DNA of 10,499 nt. It comes from Desulfocicer vacuolatum DSM 3385. GTDB taxonomy: Bacteria > Desulfobacterota > Desulfobacteria > Desulfobacterales > SURF-7. Shown here in pieces: positions 1-6,393 of this stretch; position 1 is the stretch's first letter; each line of letters begins with the position of its first letter. The notes below the pieces were generated by a model. It made no database searches. It was given only the letters and a program-made list of their open reading frames with translations, and had not been told where the DNA came from. The stretch covers positions 1 to 10,499 of the forward strand of contig CAMBQS010000085.1 of assembly GCA_945870015.1 (NCBI GenBank). The letters run 5' to 3'. The position numbers and the translations under genes are program-made.

Positions 1-1
1 C

Positions 2-1003
2 ATGACTATTAGCAATGTATGTGTAGAGAGAAAAGATAATTCCTGTTTAAAAATCATATGGAATTCAGAAGGCCCGAATCAAGTCGTTACGATTTATTCA
101 GGAGATTCGCCGGATCATATTGACTACCTGAATCCAATAGCCGGCCTTACACAAGGCAACGAGTTTACTATCCAGGATCACACACCGGATATTCGGAAGT
201 ATTTTTCCATTATATCGAATGACAGCAAGGAAATTATTGCAGCAGAACGATTGGTGCATCTGGAAGGAACGTATAATTTTAGAGATCTTGGGGGGTATAA
301 AACCCAGACCGGAAAGTGCATCAAATGGGGGCAAATTTTTCGATCCGACGCCCTCTCAAAGCTGACGAATCAGGACATCCGGCTGTTAACCCGGCTTGGG
401 CTAAAAACCGTTTTTGATTTTCGAACCAAAGCCGAGGTGGAGAGGTCTCCGGATAATCTTCCAGGTGATGCTTCTGCCGCTTACCATCATCTTCCGGTTT
501 CGAGTCATAATTTTGATACCCTTTCTGCATTGGAAAGAGTACAGAAAGGAGATACTGAATGGTTAACAGCATCCTTTATGAGAGATGGTTATATTACAAA
601 TATTGATCAATACGCGAAAACCTGGGGAATGGTTATGAATTATCTGTCTTTATCTGAAAATCGTCCCCTGGTCTTTCACTGCACTGCCGGAAAAGACAGG
701 ACAGGTGCCTGTGCAGCCATTTTACTCCTTTTGCTCGGTGTGCCTGAGGAAACCATTATTCAGGATCATGGCCTATCCAATCTTTTCCTCGCGAATTTTT
801 TAGAAAAACTGTTTGCCTATTTTAAAACTTTCGGCATTGAAAGAGAGAGGATCTCTCCCTATCTCACTGCTCCCAAGGATGCAATGATTTCACTGCTACA
901 TCATATCCGGGAGAAATATGGTTCTTCTGAAAATTACCTTTTAAAAATGGCAGGAATCAATCCCGAAACGATTGACTGTTTACGCAGGGATCTATTGGAA
1001 TAA
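2..1003 (+). CDS. MptpB-like atypical tyrosine/lipid phosphatase with extra N-terminal domain
   Basis: Cysteine-dependent phosphatase of the Y_phosphatase3 / atypical lipid phosphatase family. The P-loop HCTAGKDRTG lies at residues 226-235: Cys227 would be the nucleophile and Arg233 the phosphate-binding residue. The Lys-Asp inside the loop is typical of MptpB-type enzymes, which act on phosphoinositides as well as phosphotyrosine. The family's N-terminal signature NFRDLGGY is at 92-99, followed by IFRSDALSKL at 112-121 and a DFRT segment at 139-142 that is likely to carry the general-acid region. Residues 1-85 precede the phosphatase domain and look beta-rich and fibronectin-III-like (a Trp in LKIIW, a late KYFSI strand). 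No signal peptide or membrane helix is seen, so it is probably cytoplasmic. The ATG sits one base from the window edge, so the true start could lie further left. The natural substrate is unknown. The family call is firm; the Fn3-like reading is tentative. Confidence 0.88.
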   Translation: MTISNVCVERKDNSCLKIIWNSEGPNQVVTIYSGDSPDHIDYLNPIAGLTQGNEFTIQDHTPDIRKYFSIISNDSKEIIAAERLVHLEGTYNFRDLGGYKTQTGKCIKWGQIFRSDALSKLTNQDIRLLTRLGLKTVFDFRTKAEVERSPDNLPGDASAAYHHLPVSSHNFDTLSALERVQKGDTEWLTASFMRDGYITNIDQYAKTWGMVMNYLSLSENRPLVFHCTAGKDRTGACAAILLLLLGVPEETIIQDHGLSNLFLANFLEKLFAYFKTFGIERERISPYLTAPKDAMISLLHHIREKYGSSENYLLKMAGINPETIDCLRRDLLE

Positions 1004-1109
1004 TGCCATAACACATTTTTTCGGAATGGATGGCTTCGGGAACATTTCGATTTCTGATAGACCCGTCACTTTATAAAGGAAATAACGTTTTTGTTAAAAG
1101 TTCGAATTA

Positions 1110-1125
1110 ATTACATAAATGTAAT
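1110..1125. promoter_or_regulatory. Inverted repeat ATTACAT-AA-ATGTAAT, candidate regulator site
   Basis: Two perfect 7-bp arms are separated by 2 bp. The site lies about 90-105 bp upstream of the start point implied by the sigma-54-like promoter at 1190-1205, a usual place for an enhancer-binding protein. It does not match the NtrC consensus (TGCACC-N5-GGTGCA), so the binding protein is unknown. AT-rich DNA produces such symmetry by chance more easily than balanced DNA. Confidence 0.35.
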
Positions 1126-1189
1126 AAAAAATCCGAAGGGAAAAGTATTTAATATTTTGAAATATTTATATAAAATTCATATTTTAATT

Positions 1190-1205
1190 TGGCCTGTATG
1201 TTGCA
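1190..1205 (+). promoter_or_regulatory. Sigma-54 (RpoN) -24/-12 promoter for glnD
   Basis: TGGCCTG-TATG-TTGCA matches the RpoN consensus TGGCACG-N4-TTGCW at all but two positions. The invariant GG (1191-1192) and GC (1203-1204) have the required 10-bp spacing. The start point would be near 1216, giving an untranslated leader of about 80 nt before the glnD ATG. This implies activation by an enhancer-binding protein, not constitutive expression. Confidence 0.6.
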
Positions 1206-1253
1206 ATATTAATACATGATCATTCAATGGAACGATATCAAAAAAATAGATTT

Positions 1254-1289
1254 ATCGGCTATTTATAAAGTCATCCGCTATTTGTAATG
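1254..1289 (+). repeat. Imperfect 17-bp tandem repeat at the glnD start
   Basis: The 17-mer at 1254-1270 recurs at 1273-1289 with 14 of 17 bases identical, a 19-bp period (nearly two helical turns). The second copy ends 5 bp before the glnD ATG and occupies the place where a Shine-Dalgarno would sit; no good Shine-Dalgarno is visible. It could be a regulator site or a translational control element, or just a local duplication. Confidence 0.45.
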
Positions 1290-1294
1290 AAAAA

Positions 1295-3901
1295 ATGAAT
1301 ACTCAAATATTATCAAATTTTCGAAAACAAAAAGAAGAACTTGTCGAGCTTTTTTTAAAAGGCGAGAACCAGTTTTTTACTAAAAATCACGCGGAGATTC
1401 TGGATCGTTATTTTTATGAGAGCTTTGAAGGCAGCCGGATTGGCCCGGTATTAAATATTTTTAAAAATCCATATGCCATTATTGCTCTCGGAGGATATGG
1501 GCGGGAAGAACAGTGCCTGTGTTCAGACATTGATCTGTTGTTCCTGTTCAAGCATAACGTGCCTGCTGAAGCTGAAAAATTGATCCAGGAGATTATTTAT
1601 CCTCTTTGGGACCTTGGGTATGAAGTCGGGCATTCAACCCTCTCCATGAAGGAGTGCTTACATTTAGCCCATGAAAATCTGGATGTATTTACATCACTCC
1701 TTGATGCAAGATTTCTGTGTGGCATGTCAACTTTATATTCTGAATTAAAAGAAAAAATGAATACATTGCTGATTCAGGGACGATCCAAAAAGCTGGTCGC
1801 TGATCTGGTAGCAAAAAATATGGAACGGCATCATCGATTCGGCGATTCAACTTATCTTCTAGAACCGAATATCAAGGAAGGCCAGGGAGGACTGAGAGAT
1901 TATCATACGATTCTCTGGATTATAAAAATCAAGTCACAATTGAAGACACCAAAAGATCTTGAGTACTATGGCCACCTGTCCCATGATGAATATGAAGCAT
2001 TAAGCGAGTCGCTGTCTTTCATCTGGTTGGTCCGGAATCATTTACATCGGCTTTTTGGACGGAAAGTAGATCAGCTTTCTTTCAGCTACCAGGAAAAGTT
2101 GTCAAAATTATTAGGCTTTAAAACCATAGGCAATCAGATGGCTGTTGAAAGGTTTCTCGGACACCTTCACGGTCAGATGGAGTTGATAAAACAGTACAAT
2201 CTGATGATTCTTTCAGAGTTTGGATATGCGCATGATTTAAAGCCAATACGGAAACATCTGGTTACAAAGAGCAAGGTTGATGGGTTAACAGTTGCAGGGA
2301 ATATGCTTACATTCTCTTCAATTCAATCACTCATGGCAAAACCAACGCTTCTTTTGAAAATTTTTGAGGAAAGTGCCCGGTTGAAAATTCCTTTGAGTGC
2401 GGAAGCCAAAAGGGTGATCAAAGAGTTTTCTCACCTGGTGAATAAACAGTTTCGAAGTTCTCCCGAGAATGTAAAAATTTTTGAACAAATACTTATTAAA
2501 CCTGCTGTTCAATTTAATGTACTGAATGAAATGCTGAACACCGGGTTTCTTCCAAACTTTATTCCGGAGATGAAAAAAATCGTCAACCGAATTCAGTACG
2601 ATACCTACCACTTATATCCGGTTGACAGACATTCGCTTTTTACGGTCAGGACGATTAAAAGTTTTCCTTTGCATCGTGATAAGGAAGAGCTTGTTCTTTA
2701 CCAGAAACTGTATAAAGAGATTGGCATGAAACGGATACTGCTTCTCTGGGCTGCACTGTTGCATGATATCGGGAAAGGTGAAGATCATGGGAATCATTCT
2801 GAAACAGGTTCAGAGATTGTCACCAGGATTATGAAAAGATATGGTTATGGTCTAAAACAGATAGATACGGTTTCTTTTTTGGTAAGGGAACATCTTTTCC
2901 TGATGAAAACCGCAACACGAAGAGACATTAATGATGAGGAAGCCATAATCGCCTGTGCCAGAAGGATAGGAGATCCAAAAAGATTAAAGATGCTTTATTT
3001 GTTAAGCGTTGGCGATTCAATGTCTACCGGCCCGAAAGCCTGGAATGAATGGACGGCTACACTTCTTCGAGATCTGTTTTTTAAAGTGTTAAATATTCTT
3101 GAGAAAGGAGAATTCGCAACTTCTCAAGCAGTCGAGACTGTAAAGAAAAAGATGGCAGATACTATCGGAATGGCAAGCCATCAGCATGAAAGAAAAGCAC
3201 TTGAAAAACACTTTACGATATTGTCACCTCGTTATACGCTTTATGTGAGTGCGATTGATATTTATTCACACTGGAATTTATTTCATTCACTGGGCTCTCG
3301 GGAGTTTGTATGGGAGATCTGGCAAGACCGGAAGTCTGACACCAGAAAAGTAACCGTGTGCGCCAAAGACCGGCCCGGTTTTTTTTCGAAAGTGGCCGGG
3401 GTATTTACCATGAACAGCCTGGATATTCTGGATGCACAGGCCTATACTTGGAGGAATGGAATCGCTCTCAGTATTTTTCGAGTAAAGCCGCCGGCTGATC
3501 AGGTTTTTGAAAATGAAAAATGGGAAAAGGCGGAAAAAAATCTTGAGTCAGCCCTGTCCGGCGAGATAGACCTTGACGCTGAGGTAAAAAAGAAAAAAAT
3601 ATTGTCTACCGCCCTTCAATCCCGCTATGCCGGAAGGCCGAACCATATCAACATCGATAATGAAAGCTCCAGCTTTTTTACAATAATTGAGGTGTTTACA
3701 AATGATTTCCCCGGTCTTTTATATCGGATAACCGATGTTTTTTTCAAGAAAGGCTATAATGTCCATGTGGCAATCATAGCAACCAAGGTAGACCAGGTCG
3801 TGGACATTTTCTATATACGAAATTTTCTTGGAGAAAAAATTGATAACCAGGATGAAGCAGATGTCCTGAGAGAAGCTATTGATAAGGTATTGCTTGTTTA
3901 A
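1295..3901 (+). CDS. glnD: GlnD: bifunctional PII uridylyltransferase / uridylyl-removing enzyme
   Basis: Senses glutamine and adds or removes UMP on PII signalling proteins (GlnB/GlnK), which then tune glutamine synthetase, ammonium transport and nitrogen gene expression. All four expected parts are present in 868 residues, close to the family's roughly 850-950. The nucleotidyltransferase core has GGYGREE at 66-72 and SDID at 77-80 (Asp78 and Asp80 as metal ligands). A helical linker carries the EGQGGLRD signature at 195-202. The HD hydrolase domain has His446, the HDIGKG motif at 490-495 (His490, Asp491), His498/His501 and His533. Two C-terminal ACT domains, at about 685-755 and 796-866, each have an R/F-PG-turn core and bind glutamine. 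Nothing is missing, so both activities are expected. The start is the only ATG that preserves the N-terminus; the ribosome-binding site is weak. No PII or amtB gene is in the window. Confidence 0.96.
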   Translation: MNTQILSNFRKQKEELVELFLKGENQFFTKNHAEILDRYFYESFEGSRIGPVLNIFKNPYAIIALGGYGREEQCLCSDIDLLFLFKHNVPAEAEKLIQEIIYPLWDLGYEVGHSTLSMKECLHLAHENLDVFTSLLDARFLCGMSTLYSELKEKMNTLLIQGRSKKLVADLVAKNMERHHRFGDSTYLLEPNIKEGQGGLRDYHTILWIIKIKSQLKTPKDLEYYGHLSHDEYEALSESLSFIWLVRNHLHRLFGRKVDQLSFSYQEKLSKLLGFKTIGNQMAVERFLGHLHGQMELIKQYNLMILSEFGYAHDLKPIRKHLVTKSKVDGLTVAGNMLTFSSIQSLMAKPTLLLKIFEESARLKIPLSAEAKRVIKEFSHLVNKQFRSSPENVKIFEQILIKPAVQFNVLNEMLNTGFLPNFIPEMKKIVNRIQYDTYHLYPVDRHSLFTVRTIKSFPLHRDKEELVLYQKLYKEIGMKRILLLWAALLHDIGKGEDHGNHSETGSEIVTRIMKRYGYGLKQIDTVSFLVREHLFLMKTATRRDINDEEAIIACARRIGDPKRLKMLYLLSVGDSMSTGPKAWNEWTATLLRDLFFKVLNILEKGEFATSQAVETVKKKMADTIGMASHQHERKALEKHFTILSPRYTLYVSAIDIYSHWNLFHSLGSREFVWEIWQDRKSDTRKVTVCAKDRPGFFSKVAGVFTMNSLDILDAQAYTWRNGIALSIFRVKPPADQVFENEKWEKAEKNLESALSGEIDLDAEVKKKKILSTALQSRYAGRPNHINIDNESSSFFTIIEVFTNDFPGLLYRITDVFFKKGYNVHVAIIATKVDQVVDIFYIRNFLGEKIDNQDEADVLREAIDKVLLV

Positions 3902-3918
3902 AAAATTTTAAAAAAATC

Positions 3919-3978
3919 GATCCAGTTGGTTTGGAAAGCGTATCCCGCCCAACAGGAGCTGCGATCCTCCTTCCCAGT
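3919..3978. other. GC-richer stem-loop island downstream of glnD
   Basis: Two hairpins can be drawn. GTTGG (3925-3929) pairs with CCAAC (3949-3953) around an inner GGA/TCC; AGGAG (3954-3958) pairs with CTCCT (3967-3971). Read on the - strand, the block is followed by a T-run (complement of the A-run at 3911-3916), like a terminator or the 3' end of a small RNA; read on + there is no T-run. No gene on - leads into it, so its role is unknown. Confidence 0.3.
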
Positions 3979-4003
3979 AAAATTCTGAGTTTACAGAGAG
4001 ATA

Positions 4004-4042
4004 TGACAATTTTTGTCACAATTTCTTTACGAGAATTGTCAC
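4004..4042. promoter_or_regulatory. TGACAA/TTGTCAC half-site cluster, candidate enhancer
   Basis: TGACAA-TTT-TTGTCA (4004-4018) is a perfect 6-bp inverted repeat, and TTGTCAC occurs at 4013-4019 and again at 4036-4042, 23 bp apart. The cluster lies about 100-138 bp upstream of the start point implied by the sigma-54-like promoter at 4116-4131. That position and site multiplicity fit binding of an enhancer-binding protein. Which regulator would bind is not known. Confidence 0.4.
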
Positions 4043-4115
4043 CCAGCCCTTTCATTTGCCGTAAATAATTAATATAACTATCTGATTTTATATTAAAAAT
4101 AATCAAAATTATTTT

Positions 4116-4131
4116 TGGCACATATCTTGTT
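4116..4131 (+). promoter_or_regulatory. Sigma-54 (RpoN) -24/-12 promoter for the TPR lipoprotein
   Basis: TGGCACA-TATC-TTGTT: the -24 half matches TGGCACG except at the last base, and the -12 half TTGT differs from TTGC by one base at the normally conserved C. The GG to G(C/T) spacing is correct. The start point would be near 4142, about 75 nt before the ATG. The imperfect -12 element lowers confidence, but the upstream site cluster supports it. Confidence 0.5.
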
Positions 4132-4216
4132 AGGTCACTATCATATAAGCCGCTAATTTTATATGGATTTCACCTTTGGTTGGTTTCCGTATCTCGATTG
4201 AAAAAAAGGAGCGTGT

Positions 4217-5221
4217 ATGAAAGGACCTCAAACAGAATTTGTCTCAATTCTTTTTTCCCTTTTGATTCTGATCTTTGTGAATGGCTGCGCATTATCTCAT
4301 GGTATTGTTGAACAGTCAGACGCGGAAAGACGGCAACCCCGGATGGAAGAGTGGATCTGGTACGGGAATTATAACACCATGCTTGGAAAGTTTGATAAAG
4401 CGATGGAGGGTTTTTCCAATGCAATTGAGATGCAGCCTGAAATATCCAAAACCTATTATCAGAGAGGGTGTGTTTATGAAAAAACAGGGGATATGAATTG
4501 TGCATTATCCGATTTTTCAACAGCGATCTCTTTGGATACTGAAAATTCAGATGCCTATTTCAGCCGGGGAAAAGTACTGGAACAAAAAGGAGAATTAAGA
4601 CAGGCTGTAAAAGATTTTTCCATGGTGATCAAGCTCAACCCATTATGTTACAACGCCCTTCTTCATCGAGGTAATGCGTATAGTCAAATGGGAATATATC
4701 AGCACGCAATTGGCGATTATCAAAAGGCGGTAACGATAAAGCCTGAACTGACCGAAGCTTACTTCAGACGAGGGGAAGTCTGGCAAATGATCGGTGAACT
4801 CGATAATGCGATCATGGATTTTACAAAAGCTATTGAAATCAATCCGAATCTGGCGGATGCGTATTTTCATCAGGCAACCTACTGGAAGAAGAATGGAAAA
4901 ATTTATCAGGCAATAGAGGATTATAATAAGGCTTTGGAAATATATTTATTGTATGTGAATGGGTATACAAACCGGGAAAAAACCTGGAGAATGAAGGGAG
5001 ATATAGTTCGGGCCAGTGAAGATATGCAGTCCAAGAGAAAATTGATACCAAGGGTTGCCGGTGTTTATTGTGACAGAGGCGAAGCCTGGGGCCGAAAAGG
5101 GAATCTGACTCAGGCTTTTATCGATATTCAAAGCGCCTTGGGGTATAAACCCAAAGATACCCGGTATCATACACTATTATCCATCCTGGAAACGGAAATG
5201 AAAAACCGGCAGTTACGATAA
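4217..5221 (+). CDS. TPR-repeat lipoprotein
   Basis: A 334-residue protein made of a lipoprotein-type signal and tetratricopeptide repeats. Residues 9-23 are strongly hydrophobic and end in VNGC, a lipobox with Cys24 as the lipidated residue. Asn at the position two before Cys is unusual, so membrane anchoring is likely but not certain. From about residue 44 to 314 there are roughly eight 34-residue TPR units. Examples of the repeat core are AYFRRGEVWQMIGELDNAI (181-199) and AYFHQATYWKKNGKIYQAI (215-233), with the usual G-Y/A-F-P pattern. The last two units, from about 248, are degenerate. TPR superhelices bind proteins or peptides, so a scaffold or assembly role at the cell envelope is likely; no catalytic domain is present. 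It has a strong Shine-Dalgarno (AAGGAG, 5-nt spacer). The partner is not identifiable from the window. Confidence 0.85.
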   Translation: MKGPQTEFVSILFSLLILIFVNGCALSHGIVEQSDAERRQPRMEEWIWYGNYNTMLGKFDKAMEGFSNAIEMQPEISKTYYQRGCVYEKTGDMNCALSDFSTAISLDTENSDAYFSRGKVLEQKGELRQAVKDFSMVIKLNPLCYNALLHRGNAYSQMGIYQHAIGDYQKAVTIKPELTEAYFRRGEVWQMIGELDNAIMDFTKAIEINPNLADAYFHQATYWKKNGKIYQAIEDYNKALEIYLLYVNGYTNREKTWRMKGDIVRASEDMQSKRKLIPRVAGVYCDRGEAWGRKGNLTQAFIDIQSALGYKPKDTRYHTLLSILETEMKNRQLR

Positions 5222-5290
5222 AACACTATTGATGATCCGATATGAAACTGTTTTTTTTTCAGATTGGGAAAGCTTGCATTGGAAAAAGAT

Positions 5291-5349
5291 CGTGCCTGTT
5301 ATTACAAACGATTGCTGTTTTTTGGGCAATCGATTCGACAACAGGCACG
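5291..5349 (-). terminator. Two-step inverted repeat between convergent genes, likely terminator
   Basis: The outer 10-bp arms CGTGCCTGTT (5291-5300) and AACAGGCACG (5340-5349) are perfect. Nested inside is a perfect 7-bp stem, CGATTGC (5309-5315) with GCAATCG (5326-5332). Read on - the structure begins 10 nt after the hydratase stop codon and is followed by ATCTTTTT, so it fits a rho-independent terminator for that gene. On + the tail is only TATTTCT, so any bidirectional action would be weak. A T-run at 5251-5259 after the TPR gene has no hairpin in front of it. Confidence 0.55.
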
Positions 5350-5359
5350 TATTTCTAAA

Positions 5360-6205
5360 TTAAGGCTCAAAGGTTGTTTTCCCTTGACCCAGAACCACAT
5401 TCCCTTTTTGTGTTTCCATCTGGAAAAGAGCTTCCCCATCTTCCGTCTTCCAGATTTTTGTCAACAGCGTATCACCCATGTATACCTGATCCGTAAACCG
5501 TCCTTGAATGCTTTTAAACAGTTTTGGTTCATTTTTGCAGAGGGTCTTCAGAATTGCCCGGCAGCCAAAACCATATGAACACAGACCATGCAGGAACGGT
5601 TTTTCAAAACCGGCAAGTGCAGCAAATTCAGGATCAATATGGATGGGGTTCGGATCTCCGGATAACCTGTAAATTGCAGCCTGCTGTGGAAGAGTAACAT
5701 CTGTAACCGTAAAGTCGGGCGTCCGTTGCGGTGGGGCATTAAAATCCTTGTTGGAAGGGCCCCGATCGCCACCAAATCCGCCGGCCCCGCGGATAAAAAG
5801 AGTGGATTTATTGGTAAAAATCGGACCATTATCGTCTTCTACCGTACCCTCAAGTCCGATGACGGCAGCTTTGCCTTTATCCCAGACCTCGACGATCTTG
5901 GCAATACCTCTTGCTTTCGCATTCGGTGGAACCGGGCGATGCAGCGTTGTCATTTGTTCTCCATGCAAAAGGTTCATAAGGTTTATTTCAACCTTTTCAA
6001 TGACGCCTAACATCAGATTCAAACCCGGACAAACCCCGAAGGTTGGTATTACCTTCGGACCTTTGGCCTCGTAAAGATAATCAAGCTCATCATCCGGAGA
6101 TGCTCCTACTCCCAGTGCATAAAGAATGGTATCCTTTGAAGTCCATGAAACTTCAACAGGGTCAAACTGCATACCAACTATATCGTTGTTTATTGTAAGT
6201 GCCAT
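5360..6205 (-). CDS. MaoC-like (R)-specific enoyl-CoA hydratase (hydratase 2, double hotdog)
   Basis: Hydrates trans-2-enoyl-CoA to (3R)-hydroxyacyl-CoA. The 281 residues fit the two-hotdog layout of eukaryotic-type hydratase 2 (as in MFE-2) and not the shorter single-hotdog PhaJ form. The N-terminal, usually non-catalytic hotdog has YALGVGAS (29-36), the YE pair at 45-46 and VIPTFG (52-57). The C-terminal hotdog carries the hydratase-2 signature YRLSGDPNPIHIDP (179-192), with Asp184 and His189 as the expected catalytic pair, then GFEKPFLHGLCSYG (199-212), also standard. No signal peptide. The ATG is preceded by AAGGA at about 10 nt. It lies downstream of etfA on the same strand but across 184 bp with its own candidate promoter, so it may be a separate unit. 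Possible roles are in R-specific fatty acid or side-chain metabolism; chain length preference cannot be read from the sequence. Confidence 0.9.
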   Translation of the reverse strand: MALTINNDIVGMQFDPVEVSWTSKDTILYALGVGASPDDELDYLYEAKGPKVIPTFGVCPGLNLMLGVIEKVEINLMNLLHGEQMTTLHRPVPPNAKARGIAKIVEVWDKGKAAVIGLEGTVEDDNGPIFTNKSTLFIRGAGGFGGDRGPSNKDFNAPPQRTPDFTVTDVTLPQQAAIYRLSGDPNPIHIDPEFAALAGFEKPFLHGLCSYGFGCRAILKTLCKNEPKLFKSIQGRFTDQVYMGDTLLTKIWKTEDGEALFQMETQKGNVVLGQGKTTFEP

Positions 6206-6269
6206 TTTTTGGTTTCCTTATGGTTGGATGTTGATTGTTAGTTGAAAAAGTTTCAGTATAACCTTCTTA

Positions 6270-6286
6270 ATTATTTTGAAAATAAT
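6270..6286. promoter_or_regulatory. AT-rich 17-bp palindrome in the hydratase leader
   Basis: ATTATTTT-G-AAAATAAT is perfectly symmetric with 8-bp arms. On the - strand it falls in the untranslated leader of the hydratase gene, about 65-80 nt upstream of the ATG. It may be a second regulator site, a weak RNA hairpin, or chance in very AT-rich DNA. Confidence 0.25.
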
Positions 6287-6301
6287 ATCAATAAAATGTT
6301 A

Positions 6302-6315
6302 CCATCAAATGATGG
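6302..6315. promoter_or_regulatory. Operator-like palindrome CCATCA-AA-TGATGG
   Basis: Two perfect 6-bp arms flank a 2-bp centre. The site covers the start point (about 6313) implied by the candidate promoter at 6320-6348, a classic location for a repressor operator. Fatty-acid genes are often controlled by TetR- or GntR-type repressors, but no regulator gene is in the window and the motif is not one I recognise. Confidence 0.4.
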
Positions 6316-6319
6316 ATAA

Positions 6320-6348
6320 AAGTTATTTGAATTTATTTTAAATGTCAA
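6320..6348 (-). promoter_or_regulatory. Sigma-70-type promoter for the hydratase gene
   Basis: Read on -, a perfect -35 TTGACA (6348-6343) is followed after 17 bp by TAACTT (6325-6320), which keeps the three most conserved -10 bases (T, A and the final T). The transcript would start near 6313, leaving a leader of about 108 nt before the ATG. Confidence 0.45.
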
Positions 6349-6362
6349 GCTATTTTTCCATA

Positions 6363-6393
6363 CTGATTTTTTGGATGAAGGCTTGAAAATCAG
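6363..6393 (-). other. Inverted repeat at the etfA stop codon
   Basis: CTGATTTT (6363-6370) and AAAATCAG (6386-6393) form an 8-bp stem with a 15-nt loop and include the etfA TGA stop codon. On - it is not followed by a T-run, so it is not a standard intrinsic terminator; it could protect the 3' end of the etfBA message or simply be chance. Confidence 0.3.

Larger units (their letters stand above)
1004..1294. other. AT-rich gap upstream of glnD
   Basis: This 291-bp stretch holds no credible gene. It carries a 16-bp inverted repeat (1110-1125), a sigma-54-like promoter (1190-1205) and a 17-bp imperfect tandem repeat (1254-1289) just before the glnD start. No hairpin plus T-run terminator is visible after the phosphatase gene. 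Confidence 0.6.
3902..4216. other. 315-bp gap between glnD and the TPR lipoprotein gene
   Basis: No credible protein gene is seen. From left to right it holds a comparatively GC-rich stem-loop island (about 3919-3978), a cluster of TGACAA/TTGTCAC half-sites (4004-4042), AT-rich DNA, a sigma-54-like promoter (4116-4131), and the Shine-Dalgarno AAGGAG (4206-4211) five bases before the TPR gene. A GTG-started reading frame on - across 3876-4121 is judged spurious. Confidence 0.6.

Noticed and set aside
3876..4121. 81-codon frame on - across the glnD 3' end and the following gap
   Set aside because: It starts with GTG, has no Shine-Dalgarno, overlaps glnD and the sigma-54-like promoter, and has biased, unfamiliar composition with no recognisable domain.
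4404..5158. Internal DNA repeats in the TPR gene as a mobile or satellite element
   Set aside because: The periodicity is at the protein level (34-residue TPR units) with divergent DNA, as expected for an old repeat protein.
5251..5259. T-run as an intrinsic terminator for the TPR gene
   Set aside because: No stable GC-containing hairpin is found directly upstream of it.
5264..5578. 104-codon frame on + opposite the hydratase 3' end
   Set aside because: It runs through the nested inverted repeat and then antisense to a well-supported gene, begins with TTG without a ribosome site, and shows no domain.
5726..6074. Two overlapping frames on + inside the hydratase gene
   Set aside because: They are antisense to conserved hydratase coding sequence, and their composition is what complementary codons would give.
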